The translations under genes and the position numbers were made by a program. DNA of 64,000 bases from Corynebacterium appendicis CIP 107643 (GTDB lineage: Bacteria; Actinomycetota; Actinomycetes; Mycobacteriales; Mycobacteriaceae). The stretch spans positions 806,001 to 870,000 of the forward strand of contig NZ_CP046976.1 of NCBI RefSeq assembly GCF_030408415.1. The letters run 5' to 3'. This document shows, one piece after another, positions 23,813 to 31,340 of this stretch. The notes beneath the pieces were generated by a model. That model was not told the origin of the DNA. It did not search any database and saw only the letters and a list, made by a program, of their open reading frames with translations. Positions within the stretch are counted from its first letter, which is position 1. Each line of letters begins with the position of its first letter.

Positions 23813-23959
23813 ATGAAGCGCTTGTCCATCAGAATGGTGGCGGAGATTGTGGCCTCCGCCGGTGTTGTCCCGCCTGCGTGCGGTGGCCCGCGCCAGAATG
23901 ACCGTCAGGCGGCGCTTGAGGTCCCTACGGGTGCAATGGCGGTGCTCTCCAATGACTGA
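23813..23959 (+). CDS. Possible small ORF before the monooxygenase gene
   Basis: 48 residues from ATG 23813, ending TGA inside the monooxygenase start (overlap of eight bases). The beginning MKRLSIRMVAEIVASAGVVP with a following ACGG looks like a worn lipoprotein signal peptide. It may be a scrap or a leader reading frame; no family is recognised. Confidence 0.25.
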   Translation: MKRLSIRMVAEIVASAGVVPPACGGPRQNDRQAALEVPTGAMAVLSND

Positions 23960-24920
23960 GCACCACACTGCCATCGTCGTCGGCGGTGGCCAGTCCGGTT
24001 TAGCCACGGCCTATTATCTGCGGCGCTTCAAAGTGGATTTCCTGGTCCTGGACAACCAGGAAGAAGCTGGCGGAGCATGGTTGCACGCATGGCCTTCGCT
24101 GACGCTTTTCTCTGCCGCGGGGTTCTCTAATCTGCCCGGCTGGCCTATGCCGCACTACCCGGGGTATCCGCCGGCACACCATGTCATCGACTACCTGGAA
24201 CACTACGAACAGCGCTACGACATCCCAGTTAGGCGCCCCGTACACGTCCGCAGCGTGTCTTGTGATGGTGGGGTGTTTCATCTGGACACGTCTGCGGGTC
24301 AGTTCACAGCGGAGCACGTTGTCGCGGCCACAGGCACGTGGTCCGCGCCTTTCGTGCCCCACTATCCCGGCACCTTCCGCGGCCGCCAGTGGCACTCGTC
24401 GATCTACCCCGGGCCGGAACCATTCCGCGGTGCGAAGGTCGCGGTGGTCGGTGGGGCGAATTCGGGTGCTCAGATCGCCGCGGATCTCATCGGGACGTCG
24501 GAGGTCACATGGTACACACGTGAGCAACCGCGCTGGATGCCTGACGACATCGATGGCCGCGATCTCTTTCTCAACAGCCGCCGCCGGATTCTCGGCGGCG
24601 ATCCCGGCCCGAACCTCGGGGACATTGTTGCGCTTCCTCATCTACGTGAGCTCCGCAACTCCGGTCAGCTCACCGCTACCCCCATCTTCGATAGCTTGAG
24701 CGAGCTCGACCACGACCACCTGATCTGGTGCACTGGTTTTCGTCCGGCCCTCGGCCCATTCCGCCACCTCATGCGCGGCCGCGAACCTGAAGTGGGGAAT
24801 CTGCATCTAGTCGGTTACGGCAACTGGACCGGCGACGGCTCGGCAACGCTGATGGGTGTGGGGCCCTTTGCCAAACACACTGCCCAGATAGTCGCGGGCC
24901 GTGTCGATGAAGCTCGGTAG
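23952..24920 (+). CDS. Flavin-containing monooxygenase (ArsO-like NAD(P)/FAD oxidoreductase)
   Basis: 322 residues. FAD motif AIVVGGGQSGLATAYYL near the start, EAGGAWLHAWPSLTLFS, a conserved-looking FRGRQWHSSIYPGPEPFRG and a second nucleotide motif VAVVGGANSGAQIAADL (NADPH); the end GYGNWTGDGSATLMGVGPFA is typical. The overall plan matches small class-B monooxygenases such as ArsO. Its place beside metal-resistance genes fits an arsenical or similar substrate, but this is inference. Confidence 0.75.
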   Translation: MTEHHTAIVVGGGQSGLATAYYLRRFKVDFLVLDNQEEAGGAWLHAWPSLTLFSAAGFSNLPGWPMPHYPGYPPAHHVIDYLEHYEQRYDIPVRRPVHVRSVSCDGGVFHLDTSAGQFTAEHVVAATGTWSAPFVPHYPGTFRGRQWHSSIYPGPEPFRGAKVAVVGGANSGAQIAADLIGTSEVTWYTREQPRWMPDDIDGRDLFLNSRRRILGGDPGPNLGDIVALPHLRELRNSGQLTATPIFDSLSELDHDHLIWCTGFRPALGPFRHLMRGREPEVGNLHLVGYGNWTGDGSATLMGVGPFAKHTAQIVAGRVDEAR

Positions 24921-24998
24921 CACTCCGAATGAATGTCCGCGGTATCAAGACCGCTGAACTATTCAAGTTGCGGGGCGGAAAGAGTCTTGCAGTGACGC

Positions 24999-25188
24999 TT
25001 GGTCGCTGAGCAGTTCGATCCTTCCACGGTCCGCGTTGGAGACCCGGAGCGCTCGGAGGCCCGTAACCGGCTAGGGGGACGTGCCGGGCGGTGGCTCGCT
25101 CACAGCTCCCGTGCCCGCACGCATCGAGAAGGGCCAGGTGGCCGAGTACGATCCCGATTCCACGGGGGCAGACCGTGAACCCGAATGA
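24999..25188 (+). pseudogene. Scrap of a DUF1707-like gene
   Basis: From TTG 24999 the sequence reads AEQFDPSTVRVGDPERSEAR followed by NRLGG, closely matching the start of the intact DUF1707 protein at 31341 (IRVGDPERSEALDRLGE). The next part is readable only in another frame (APVPARIEKGQVAEYDPDS, stop 25186-25188). The whole 24921-25256 gap otherwise has no gene; it also holds a lone GCTGAACTATTCAAG at 24950-24964 resembling the CmtR operator near 27530. Confidence 0.5.
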
Positions 25189-25256
25189 CGTGTCTGGTCC
25201 AAGGTGTGTCCGCTCGGCGTGTGGTTGAATCCCTATCAGACTTGCCGATCAAAGCC

Positions 25257-27149
25257 TCAGCGCTTCGCTTGCGCGGCCCGCAGGCCGTTCAAGATCACGA
25301 TGACTTCGGCGACCTCGTGGACCAACACGACGGCCGCCAAGCCCAGCACGCCGCTGATCGCCAGCGGCATCAACACGATGATGATGGCCAGAGACAGCAC
25401 GATGTTCTGGTTGATGATCCTGCTGCCTCGGCGGGCGTGCTGCAGCGCCTGCGGGATCAGCCGGAGGTCGTGGCCGGTGAAGGCGACGTCAGCGGACTCG
25501 ATCGCGGCGTCGGAGCCAGTCGCTCCCATCGCGATGCCCACCGTTGCGCCCGCCAGTGCCGGAGCGTCGTTGATGCCGTCGCCGATCATCGCCGTCGGCG
25601 TCTTGGAGGAGAGTTCGGCTACGATGCTCGCCTTGTCCTCCGGGCGCAGCTCGGCGCGCACGTCGTCGATTCCGGCGATTTCAGCCAGTGCCCGGGCGGT
25701 GCGAGTGTTGTCACCGGTGAGCATGCTCACTTCCACGTCATTGGCGTGCAGGGTCTGCACGGCTTCGGGCACCTCGGGCCGCAGCTCGTCGCGGACCCCG
25801 ATCGCCCCGGCAAGGGCGTCATCGACGGTGACCAGGACGCAGGTCTGCCCCTCGGACTCCATGCGCTCAACATCGGCCTTCAGTGGCCCGGCGTCGATCC
25901 ACCGGGGGCTGCCCACCAGCACCCGTCGACCTTCGACGGTGCCGCCGATGCCATGCCCGGCTTCCTCGCTGATGTCCAAGGCAGCGGGCGCTTCGGGCCC
26001 CGCTGCCGCGATCGCCGCGGCGAGGGGGTGCGTCGATTGCTGCTCAACTGCCGCCGCGAAAGCAAGCACCTGCGCCCGATTGAATCCGTCTGCCGGGGCC
26101 ACGCCGGTAACCTCGGGCTGGTTGCGGGTGAGGGTGCCGGTCTTGTCCACCGTTAGGTGACGGATGCCGCCGAGCCGCTCGAATGCCGCGCCGGACTTGA
26201 TGACCACGCCAAACTGGCTGGCCGCGCCGATCGCGGCCACGACTGTCAGCGGCACGGAGATTGCCAGCGCGCACGGCGACGCGGCGACCAGGACCACCAA
26301 CGCTCGGGTGATCCACGTCTCGGGGTCGCCCAGCAGCGAGCCGATCACGCCGACCAGCACCGCCAGGATCATCACCCCGGGCACTAGGGGCTGGGCAATC
26401 CTGTCGGCGATCCGGGCGCGGTCGCCCTTTTCCGCCTGCGCCTGCTCGACCAGGTCCACGAGTGTGGTCAGCGAGTTGTCCGTTCCAGCTGCGGTCGTCT
26501 CGACCTCCAGCGAACCGGCGGAGTTGATCGCTCCCGCGGGCACCTCGTCACCGGGCGCGACCTCATCCGGAATGGATTCTCCAGTGATCGCTGAGGTGTC
26601 AAGGCTGGAGCGCCCGGACCGAATGATGCCGTCCGTGGCGATCCGCTCGCCGGGGCGCACGAGCATCAGCTCGCCAACCACGAGGTCTTTCGCTACGACC
26701 TCGACCGCCGTGCCGTCGCGCAGCACCGTTGCGGTCTGCGGCACCAACTTCAACAGTGCCCGCAGTCCGCCCTGGGCCCGGTCCATTGCCTTGTCCTCCA
26801 GCGCCTCAGCGATCGAGTACAGGAACGCTAGCGCCGCGGCCTCTCCGACGAAGCCGAGGATCACCGCGCCGACCGCGCTGATCGTCATCAACAAGCCAAT
26901 GCCTAGCTTGCGCTTCGTGACAAGGTTCCGGATCGCTCCAGGCGCGAACGTGTATGCGCCTAGCAGCAGACCGACCCAGAACAGTATCGTCGCGGGTGTC
27001 TCCAGCCCGGACCAGTCCAGCGCCAGGCCTATGCAGAGGGCTACGCCGGAGAAGATCGGCAGTAGCAACTCGGGGTCCTTCCACCATGGCCGATCGAGCT
27101 CTTCAATCTCCGTGGCGGTTTCGTGTTCGCATCCACACGCCGAGCTCAT
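25257..27149 (-). CDS. Heavy-metal P1B-type ATPase with SPC motif (P1B-4-like)
   Basis: 630 residues. It has the actuator TGES (189-192), DKTGTLT with phosphorylated D335, MLTGDN and MIGDGINDAPALAG. The membrane metal motif is SPCALAISVP (291-293) rather than CPC, and the last membrane segments read VLVHEVAEVIVIL. SPC is the mark of the P1B-4 group (CoaT/CtpD type, linked to cobalt, iron or similar divalent ions) rather than CadA/ZntA. The short N-terminus has CGCEHE instead of a full metal-binding domain. It exports a divalent metal from the cytoplasm. Its start overlaps the end of the CmtR-like gene by four bases, so regulator and pump form one unit. Confidence 0.88.
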   Translation of the reverse strand: MSSACGCEHETATEIEELDRPWWKDPELLLPIFSGVALCIGLALDWSGLETPATILFWVGLLLGAYTFAPGAIRNLVTKRKLGIGLLMTISAVGAVILGFVGEAAALAFLYSIAEALEDKAMDRAQGGLRALLKLVPQTATVLRDGTAVEVVAKDLVVGELMLVRPGERIATDGIIRSGRSSLDTSAITGESIPDEVAPGDEVPAGAINSAGSLEVETTAAGTDNSLTTLVDLVEQAQAEKGDRARIADRIAQPLVPGVMILAVLVGVIGSLLGDPETWITRALVVLVAASPCALAISVPLTVVAAIGAASQFGVVIKSGAAFERLGGIRHLTVDKTGTLTRNQPEVTGVAPADGFNRAQVLAFAAAVEQQSTHPLAAAIAAAGPEAPAALDISEEAGHGIGGTVEGRRVLVGSPRWIDAGPLKADVERMESEGQTCVLVTVDDALAGAIGVRDELRPEVPEAVQTLHANDVEVSMLTGDNTRTARALAEIAGIDDVRAELRPEDKASIVAELSSKTPTAMIGDGINDAPALAGATVGIAMGATGSDAAIESADVAFTGHDLRLIPQALQHARRGSRIINQNIVLSLAIIIVLMPLAISGVLGLAAVVLVHEVAEVIVILNGLRAAQAKR

Positions 27150-27505
27150 GCGTCCGCCCCCTTTTCACCGCAGCCGGGCACCGAGCACTCAGGGTCGATG
27201 CACGGGGCGTTTTCGTCGACAGCCAACGTTGCGTTCACCAGTGCGTCGAGCGCTGCCGCGAGGTGCGGATCGGCGATTTCGTAGCGAGTTTTGCGGCCCT
27301 CTGGCTCGGCGACGATGATGCCGCAGTCGCGCAAGCAGGTCAGGTGGTTCGAGACGTTCGAGCGGGTCAGGTCAAGGTCGCGCGCAAGCACGGCTGGGTA
27401 GCTCGGGCCGTCGAGTAGGGTCATCAGGATTCGGGAGCGCGTCGGATCGGCCATAGCCCGGCCGAGCCGGTTCATGACGTCGAGGCGTGAAGCAATAGTC
27501 AGCAT
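27146..27505 (-). CDS. cmtR: CmtR-like ArsR/SmtB-family metal sensor
   Basis: 119 residues. Winged-helix sequence SYPAVLARDLDLTRSNVSNH followed by LTCLRDCGIIVAEPEGRKTR is the CmtR pattern: two cysteines in the recognition helix (C-x3-C) with further C-terminal cysteines (ENAPCIDPECSVPGCGEKG). In M. tuberculosis CmtR these bind Cd(II)/Pb(II) and release the DNA. It is first in an operon with the SPC-type ATPase. The promoter ends seven bases before ATG 27505, so the message is nearly leaderless. Confidence 0.88.
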   Translation of the reverse strand: MLTIASRLDVMNRLGRAMADPTRSRILMTLLDGPSYPAVLARDLDLTRSNVSNHLTCLRDCGIIVAEPEGRKTRYEIADPHLAAALDALVNATLAVDENAPCIDPECSVPGCGEKGADA

Positions 27506-27560
27506 GTGCTGAACTATACAGTATTCACTGAACTATTCAACATGCACTGAACTGACGGTT
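27503..27560 (-). promoter_or_regulatory. CmtR promoter/operator
   Basis: On the minus strand TTGAAT (27540-27535) and TATAGT (27518-27513) are 16 bases apart, and the -10 box ends seven bases from the cmtR ATG. The core GTTCAGTG/TAGTTCAG is repeated three times across 27509-27554 (TGAACTATAC, TGAACTATTC, TGAACTGAC on the plus strand), a plausible multi-site ArsR-type operator. Confidence 0.6.
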
Positions 27561-27783
27561 ATGCGAAGGTCCTGCGACCTGCAGGAATTAGTCGATGGGG
27601 TAGCAGATGACTGATCCTTTGTGGTTTGGCTGCCACCCAACGCGGGAGCGACGTGGGCGGCGAGGTTCTCCAGAATCTTCACGTTGACGTCCACGCCATC
27701 CCGCAAAAGCTTTACGTGTTTCCATGCGCCCATATGTTCTCTGTGTACTGACGCAATTACTGTTTTCTGATTGTTGCAGGCTA
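27561..27783 (-). other. Intergenic stretch with an unassigned coding-like scrap
   Basis: Between the cmtR operator and repeat copy F a minus-strand frame reads MGAWKHVKLLRDGVDVNVKI and ENLAAHVAPALG, which is protein-like, but has no credible start or end. It may be the tail of a lost oxidoreductase or other gene. Nothing else is visible. Confidence 0.2.
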
Positions 27784-27854
27784 ACGAGAAAGTAACTTTG
27801 CAACTACATACCGTCGAGTTCAAGTTCAACGTTTAACGCGGTACGTTATTCACC
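27784..27854 (+). repeat. FKFNV repeat, copy F, with hairpin
   Basis: Reads A-N-E-K-V-T-L-Q-L-H-T-V-E-F-K-F-N-V-stop (TAA 27834-27836) and is followed by TAACG/CGTTA. It lies just upstream of the third higBA locus, as copies A and B lie upstream of the other two. Confidence 0.65.
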
Positions 27855-27865
27855 AGAGGCGGATC

Positions 27866-27922
27866 TGTTTTCGGTGGTCCGCCACGGGGCAAGAAGAGGT
27901 TGAGATCGTTGACTACCACTGA
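27866..27922 (+). pseudogene. HigB toxin remnant (last ~18 codons)
   Basis: One frame reads FRWSATGQEEVEIVDYH and stops at 27920-27922. This is the conserved C-terminal end of HigB, overlapping the start of higA. The N-terminal 80% is missing and the sequence upstream runs straight into repeat copy F. Confidence 0.7.
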
Positions 27923-28217
27923 CAAGCTCCCTCCGGTTCATCCCGGCGAGATCCTCATGGAGGATTTTCTCAAGGAGATGGGGATTACGCAGCACAAGCT
28001 TGCTGTTTCTATCGGCGTTCCCCCTCGCCGGATCAATGAGATCGTTCATGGCAAGCGCGCTGTCACCGCTGACCAAGCCCTATGTTTGGCGAAGTTTTTC
28101 GCGGTGAGCCCGCAGTTCTGGCTCGGGTTGCAGTCCCAGTACGACCTGGCCGTGGCAGTGGACAAGATCCTCGCCGAGATCGAACAGGTGCATCCTCTTA
28201 CCAATGCATCAGCGTGA
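27909..28217 (+). CDS. higA: HigA-family antitoxin, orphan copy
   Basis: 102 residues from TTG 27909 (GAGG upstream; a further in-frame TTG lies at 27900). MTTTDKLPPVHPGEILMEDF, the helix-turn-helix ITQHKLAVSIGVPPRRINEI and HGKRAVTADQALCLAKFFAV match HigA and the copy at 3845. Its toxin partner is reduced to a C-terminal scrap. An orphan antitoxin may still bind the related operators at 3522 and 10330 and so cross-regulate, which is inference. Confidence 0.85.
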   Translation: MTTTDKLPPVHPGEILMEDFLKEMGITQHKLAVSIGVPPRRINEIVHGKRAVTADQALCLAKFFAVSPQFWLGLQSQYDLAVAVDKILAEIEQVHPLTNASA

Positions 28218-28904
28218 TCTCGTAGCCGGTGATGCCGTTGCTTGCGATGCGGCGGTCAGCCAGCACTGCGAAATTCTCGCTTGACTCTAGAGCAGCGGCG
28301 ATGGGGCGGTAGGCATTATTTCGCGCAGTGAGACGGAAGATTTTCGTGCCGTCTTCGGAACTCGCTTGAATATGGGGTTTCGCGGACGAACTAGCCGGGA
28401 CGGGAAGGTAGTCAAGGCGGGCGTTTTTGAATGCCCAGTGCTCGCGATCTGAGAGTTGCGCGAAGTCCTCTTCGTCCCATTCGTTGAAGGAGATTCGCTC
28501 TGCTTCTTGCGGAACCTGCTGGTAGAACTCGTAACTCTGGATCATCTTCCGGGTGGTGTCGTATCCCTCGGGAAGGTGAAGCGTCAAACCGCGGATACCG
28601 CCGTGGTCAGCAAGAGGCTTTCCCACGATGGCTTTGGCAATAAGACGAATGCCTTTCTCATGGGCGAGTTTGAGGTCCGCGTTCGAGCTGAACGTGACAC
28701 CGACCGGCTGTCCACGGTGCAAGTAGCACACGGCATTCTCCTGCCGCGTGTCCACGGTTGCACCAGATTTCTTGCTGCGCAGCACCGCTTCGCCGGGGAA
28801 GAACTCGACATAAATGGAGTCGCCTTCGGAAGCGGATTGGAAAGGGGAGTCGTCGTAAACATAGAGAGTTCGTGTGAACCCACCTGGAAGCACGAGACCG
28901 GGCC
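28198..28904 (-). pseudogene. 3' part of an IS-interrupted gene of unknown function
   Basis: The frame after the IS reads GPGLVLPGGFTRTLYVYDDSPFQ (in part) and runs to LMHW-stop at 28198, about 235 codons. It contains EGDSIYVEFFPGEAVLRSKK, GLTLHLPEGYDTTRKMI and a C-terminal RIASNGITGYEITLMHW. The 5' part (MGFFSNLFKSGAKKTG...) is on the other side of the element at 30252. Joined, the protein would be about 265 residues. I do not recognise the family. It overlaps the end of higA by 20 bases, convergent. Confidence 0.6.
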
Positions 28905-28935
28905 CGAACCCCGGAAAGTGGACACGGGGATTTAA

Positions 28936-29847
28936 TCAAGATGCGATAGTAAGTGTAGCTGATTCGGCGGCTTCAAAGGCGTTCGGCGAGCGGTAGCCAC
29001 ACCACGAGTGCAACCGTTGGGTGTTGTACCGGATGCACCACTGGAACACGTCCCGGCGACACACCAGCTGACTGGCGAAAACAGGCTCGTCCTTCAGGAC
29101 TTCCCGCTTCAACGAGGCGTTGAACGACTCCGCCAACGAGTTGTCCGCGCTCGTCCCGATCGTACCCATCGACTGGGTGACACCGAACCGCTCACATAAC
29201 CTCCGGTACTGCTCAGAGGTATAGACACTGCCGTGATCCGAGTGAAAAATCGCCCCGTCAAGGCTACCTCGGACCCCGTGAGCCATCGTGAGGGCTGCTT
29301 CGACCAACTCGGTGCGCATGTGGTCGGCGATCGCGAAACCGGTCAACTGCCGCGAATAGCAGTCGATGACCGTGGCCAGGTACATATTCGACCCGTCCGC
29401 GATCGGCAGGTACGTGATATCGCCGACGTAGACCTTGTTCGGTTTCTCCGCGGTGAACCGGCGTTTCAGAAGGTCAGGGAATTTAGGCGCACGTTTCGCG
29501 GACACGGTGGTCTTCACCCGGCGTTTCCTGGTGTAGCCGAAAAGGCCCATCTGCCGCATCAACCTGGCAGTGTGCTTGTGATTGAGACGGTCACTATTGC
29601 CCCGGTCGTTGGCGGGATCGGCGTTGATGGCCGCAGTCACACGTTTCGCCCCGTAACAGCCGTTCTCGGCCGTGAACACGGCCTTGATCCTCGCTCCCAG
29701 CGCCGCGTCAGCGACGAGGCGTCGCCGGCGGGCAGGAGCAGCAGATTTCCATTTGTAATACGAGGACCGGTTGACCTTCAGGACCTCACATAACCGCTTG
29801 ACCTCGTAGAAGTCTCGGTGGTCATCAACGAACTGAAAGCGGTTCAC
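28936..29847 (-). CDS. IS3-family transposase OrfB
   Basis: 303 residues, GTG start overlapping the orfA stop (GTGA). HTH_21 segment with CYGAKRVTAAIN, then the integrase core: VYVGDITYLPIADG (D), AIFHSDHGSVYTS (D) and NSLAESFNASLKRE (E), ending FQWCIRYNTQRLHSWCGYRS. All three catalytic residues are in place. The arrangement with an overlapping start implies coupling rather than the slippery-site fusion seen in the first element. Confidence 0.88.
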   Translation of the reverse strand: MNRFQFVDDHRDFYEVKRLCEVLKVNRSSYYKWKSAAPARRRRLVADAALGARIKAVFTAENGCYGAKRVTAAINADPANDRGNSDRLNHKHTARLMRQMGLFGYTRKRRVKTTVSAKRAPKFPDLLKRRFTAEKPNKVYVGDITYLPIADGSNMYLATVIDCYSRQLTGFAIADHMRTELVEAALTMAHGVRGSLDGAIFHSDHGSVYTSEQYRRLCERFGVTQSMGTIGTSADNSLAESFNASLKREVLKDEPVFASQLVCRRDVFQWCIRYNTQRLHSWCGYRSPNAFEAAESATLTIAS

Positions 29848-30185
29848 CAGTTCGTCTCTTCCGCGAAATATTTGGCCGCCTTGCGCAGGATCTCTCGTTC
29901 CTCCCGGAGCTTGACGTTCTCGCGTTCCAACACGCGGATCCGCTCGGCATCGGAGAGTCCTTCAGCCGGGGAGCGTTCGCTGTTGGCTGCGGCGATCGGG
30001 CTGGCGACTTTTTCACCGTTGGCGTTGGTTTTGGTGCCGGTGCCGAAGGCGTCGAGCCAGGTGCGCAGGGAGTTGCGGTTGACCCCGAGATCGGAGGCGA
30101 TCGCGTTGATCGTGGCTCCGGGGGTCGACTCGTACAACGACACTGCGTCACGCTTGAACTGCTCGGTGTAGGTCTTGCGTGGCAT
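29844..30185 (-). CDS. IS3-family transposase OrfA
   Basis: 113 residues from ATG 30185. MPRKTYTEQFKRDAVSLYES is the classic IS3 OrfA start, followed by a helix-turn-helix (ATINAIASDLGVNRNSLRTW) and a coiled-coil region (RIRVLERENVKLREEREILR) that ends KAAKYFAEETNW. It binds the terminal repeats and partners OrfB. Confidence 0.88.
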   Translation of the reverse strand: MPRKTYTEQFKRDAVSLYESTPGATINAIASDLGVNRNSLRTWLDAFGTGTKTNANGEKVASPIAAANSERSPAEGLSDAERIRVLERENVKLREEREILRKAAKYFAEETNW

Positions 30186-30251
30186 GGTGGAAAGGTACCT
30201 CACTTTCCCAGCGAGATGCTGGTTTCAGCGTGTCCACCACCAAGGGGTCAG

Positions 30252-30345
30252 GTCCATCGTTGACTGCTGGTGTGCCGGACCATGGTTGGAGCACATGGCC
30301 AGTCTTTTTAGCGCCAGATTTGAATAGGTTGGAGAAAAATCCCAT
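30252..30345 (-). pseudogene. 5' part of the IS-interrupted gene
   Basis: ATG 30345 opens MGFFSNLFKSGAKKTGHVLQ and PWSGTPAVNDGP, then meets the IS end. Skipping the element, the frame rejoins GPGLVLPGGF at 28904, giving one continuous coding sequence. Confidence 0.6.
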
Positions 30346-30346
30346 G

Positions 30347-30505
30347 TCAGTCCCCTTCGACGATTGTCCTAGCCATCTTATGCAGAGTCCTTGTTGCCTG
30401 CTCGTATGCGGCCGCTGCCACTTTGGATGCGACACAAGTTGGTCTCTCACTCGCGGTGCTGGACGCCTGTCTGTTCGATGATCTTCGGCAGGCCGATGTG
30501 TGCAC
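30347..30505 (-). CDS. Possible small ORF or gene tail
   Basis: GTG 30505 to TGA 30347, 52 codons, ending KVAAAAYEQATRTLHKMART and IVEGD, a helical amphipathic tail that stops one base before the next ATG. It may be a small gene in the same unit as the interrupted gene, or the end of a lost one. Its upstream part runs under the palindromic repeat at 30523. Confidence 0.3.
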   Translation of the reverse strand: MHTSACRRSSNRQASSTASERPTCVASKVAAAAYEQATRTLHKMARTIVEGD

Positions 30506-30522
30506 GTCTCAGCCAGACGCTG

Positions 30523-30617
30523 CCCGCACTATGCGATGTCCCCTATGCAATGCGTAAAAGCCCAGGTCGGATTTCGCCGAAAGACACGATCGCATAGTGC
30601 ACATCGCATAGTGCGGG
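30523..30617. repeat. Long palindromic REP-like element, copy 1
   Basis: CCCGCACTATGCGATGT (30523-30539) pairs perfectly with ACATCGCATAGTGCGGG (30601-30617), a 17-base arm, with a second imperfect pair inside (CCTATGCAATGCG against CGATCGCATAGTGC). The unit CACTATGCGATG recurs in both orientations. A second element of the same family is at 40935. It lies between two genes and encodes nothing. Confidence 0.8.
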
Positions 30618-30663
30618 TGGCCGGCGCGCGCACAGGCCTCAACAGCCGCTCAAAAGCGGCGCG

Positions 30664-31235
30664 TCATAGAACCAGCGCAACGAAAAGAATCACCAACGGC
30701 ATTGACAGTCCGAGAGCACCGAAGACGCATCCGATCTGTGTGCCGAGGTCCTGCTCCTTGAATCTGAACGGCGCGATTTTCACCCCGGTTTCTTTCATTG
30801 CTTTGCGGATCTCCAGATCCAGGTTCGGTCCGCTCTTTTTGCGTTTGACCCATTTGCCACGTTCGTCGCGCCACACCTCCCAATGCAGGTCGGCCCTAAA
30901 AGCCGTGCCCATGAAACCGGAGGTGAATTTGCTGGTCGAATTCGGTCCTTGTTCGGTGCCATGGCGAATTCTCTGACAATATTGTCCCGGCGGGTTTGGA
31001 TCACCACGCTCGAAGGTGTCGTCGTGATGGTGAACATCGTTCCGAACAGACGTGGATACAAAGCGTGGGCGAGCGCGACGACGCGTGGACTGCCCCGGAA
31101 CACCGGCGGCGGACCCCATTGACCCGAATCAGGGTGCGGCTTCTCCGTCACGTCTTCGGCGATATAGACAAGTACGAACGCCACGGCGAATGCGATGAAG
31201 GGTGCCAAAACGATGAGCACGACGAGCCAGTTCAT
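30664..31235 (-). pseudogene. Membrane-anchored protein of unknown function, frameshifted
   Basis: ATG 31235 opens MNWLVVLIVLAPFIAFAVAF and VLVYIAEDVTEKPHPD, a membrane anchor, followed by FGTMFTITTTPSSVVIQTRR. Near 30955 a frame change is needed to continue NSTSKFTSGFMGTAFRADLH and reach a second membrane segment (GLSMPLVILFVALVL) before the stop at 30664. Either the gene is broken by one base or the sequence has an error. No family recognised. Confidence 0.55.
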
Positions 31236-31340
31236 AGTCAGAATTTGATGCAAATTAGACTGGTAAAATGCGATTAGTAGATGGCGAACGGGCTCGTGCT
31301 CCATGGCGGAGTCCGCGACTAGTTAGAAAGGTCCACGCTC

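Larger units (their letters stand above)
28905..30251 (-). mobile_element. IS3-family insertion sequence, second copy
   Basis: About 1.35 kb, different from the first element. The ends share GTGGACACG preceded by a C-rich outer part (GAACCCCGG on the left, TGACCCCTT on the right, read inward). It carries orfA and orfB overlapping by four bases and splits a host gene. A clear target duplication could not be fixed because the flanks are both C/G-rich. Confidence 0.8.
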
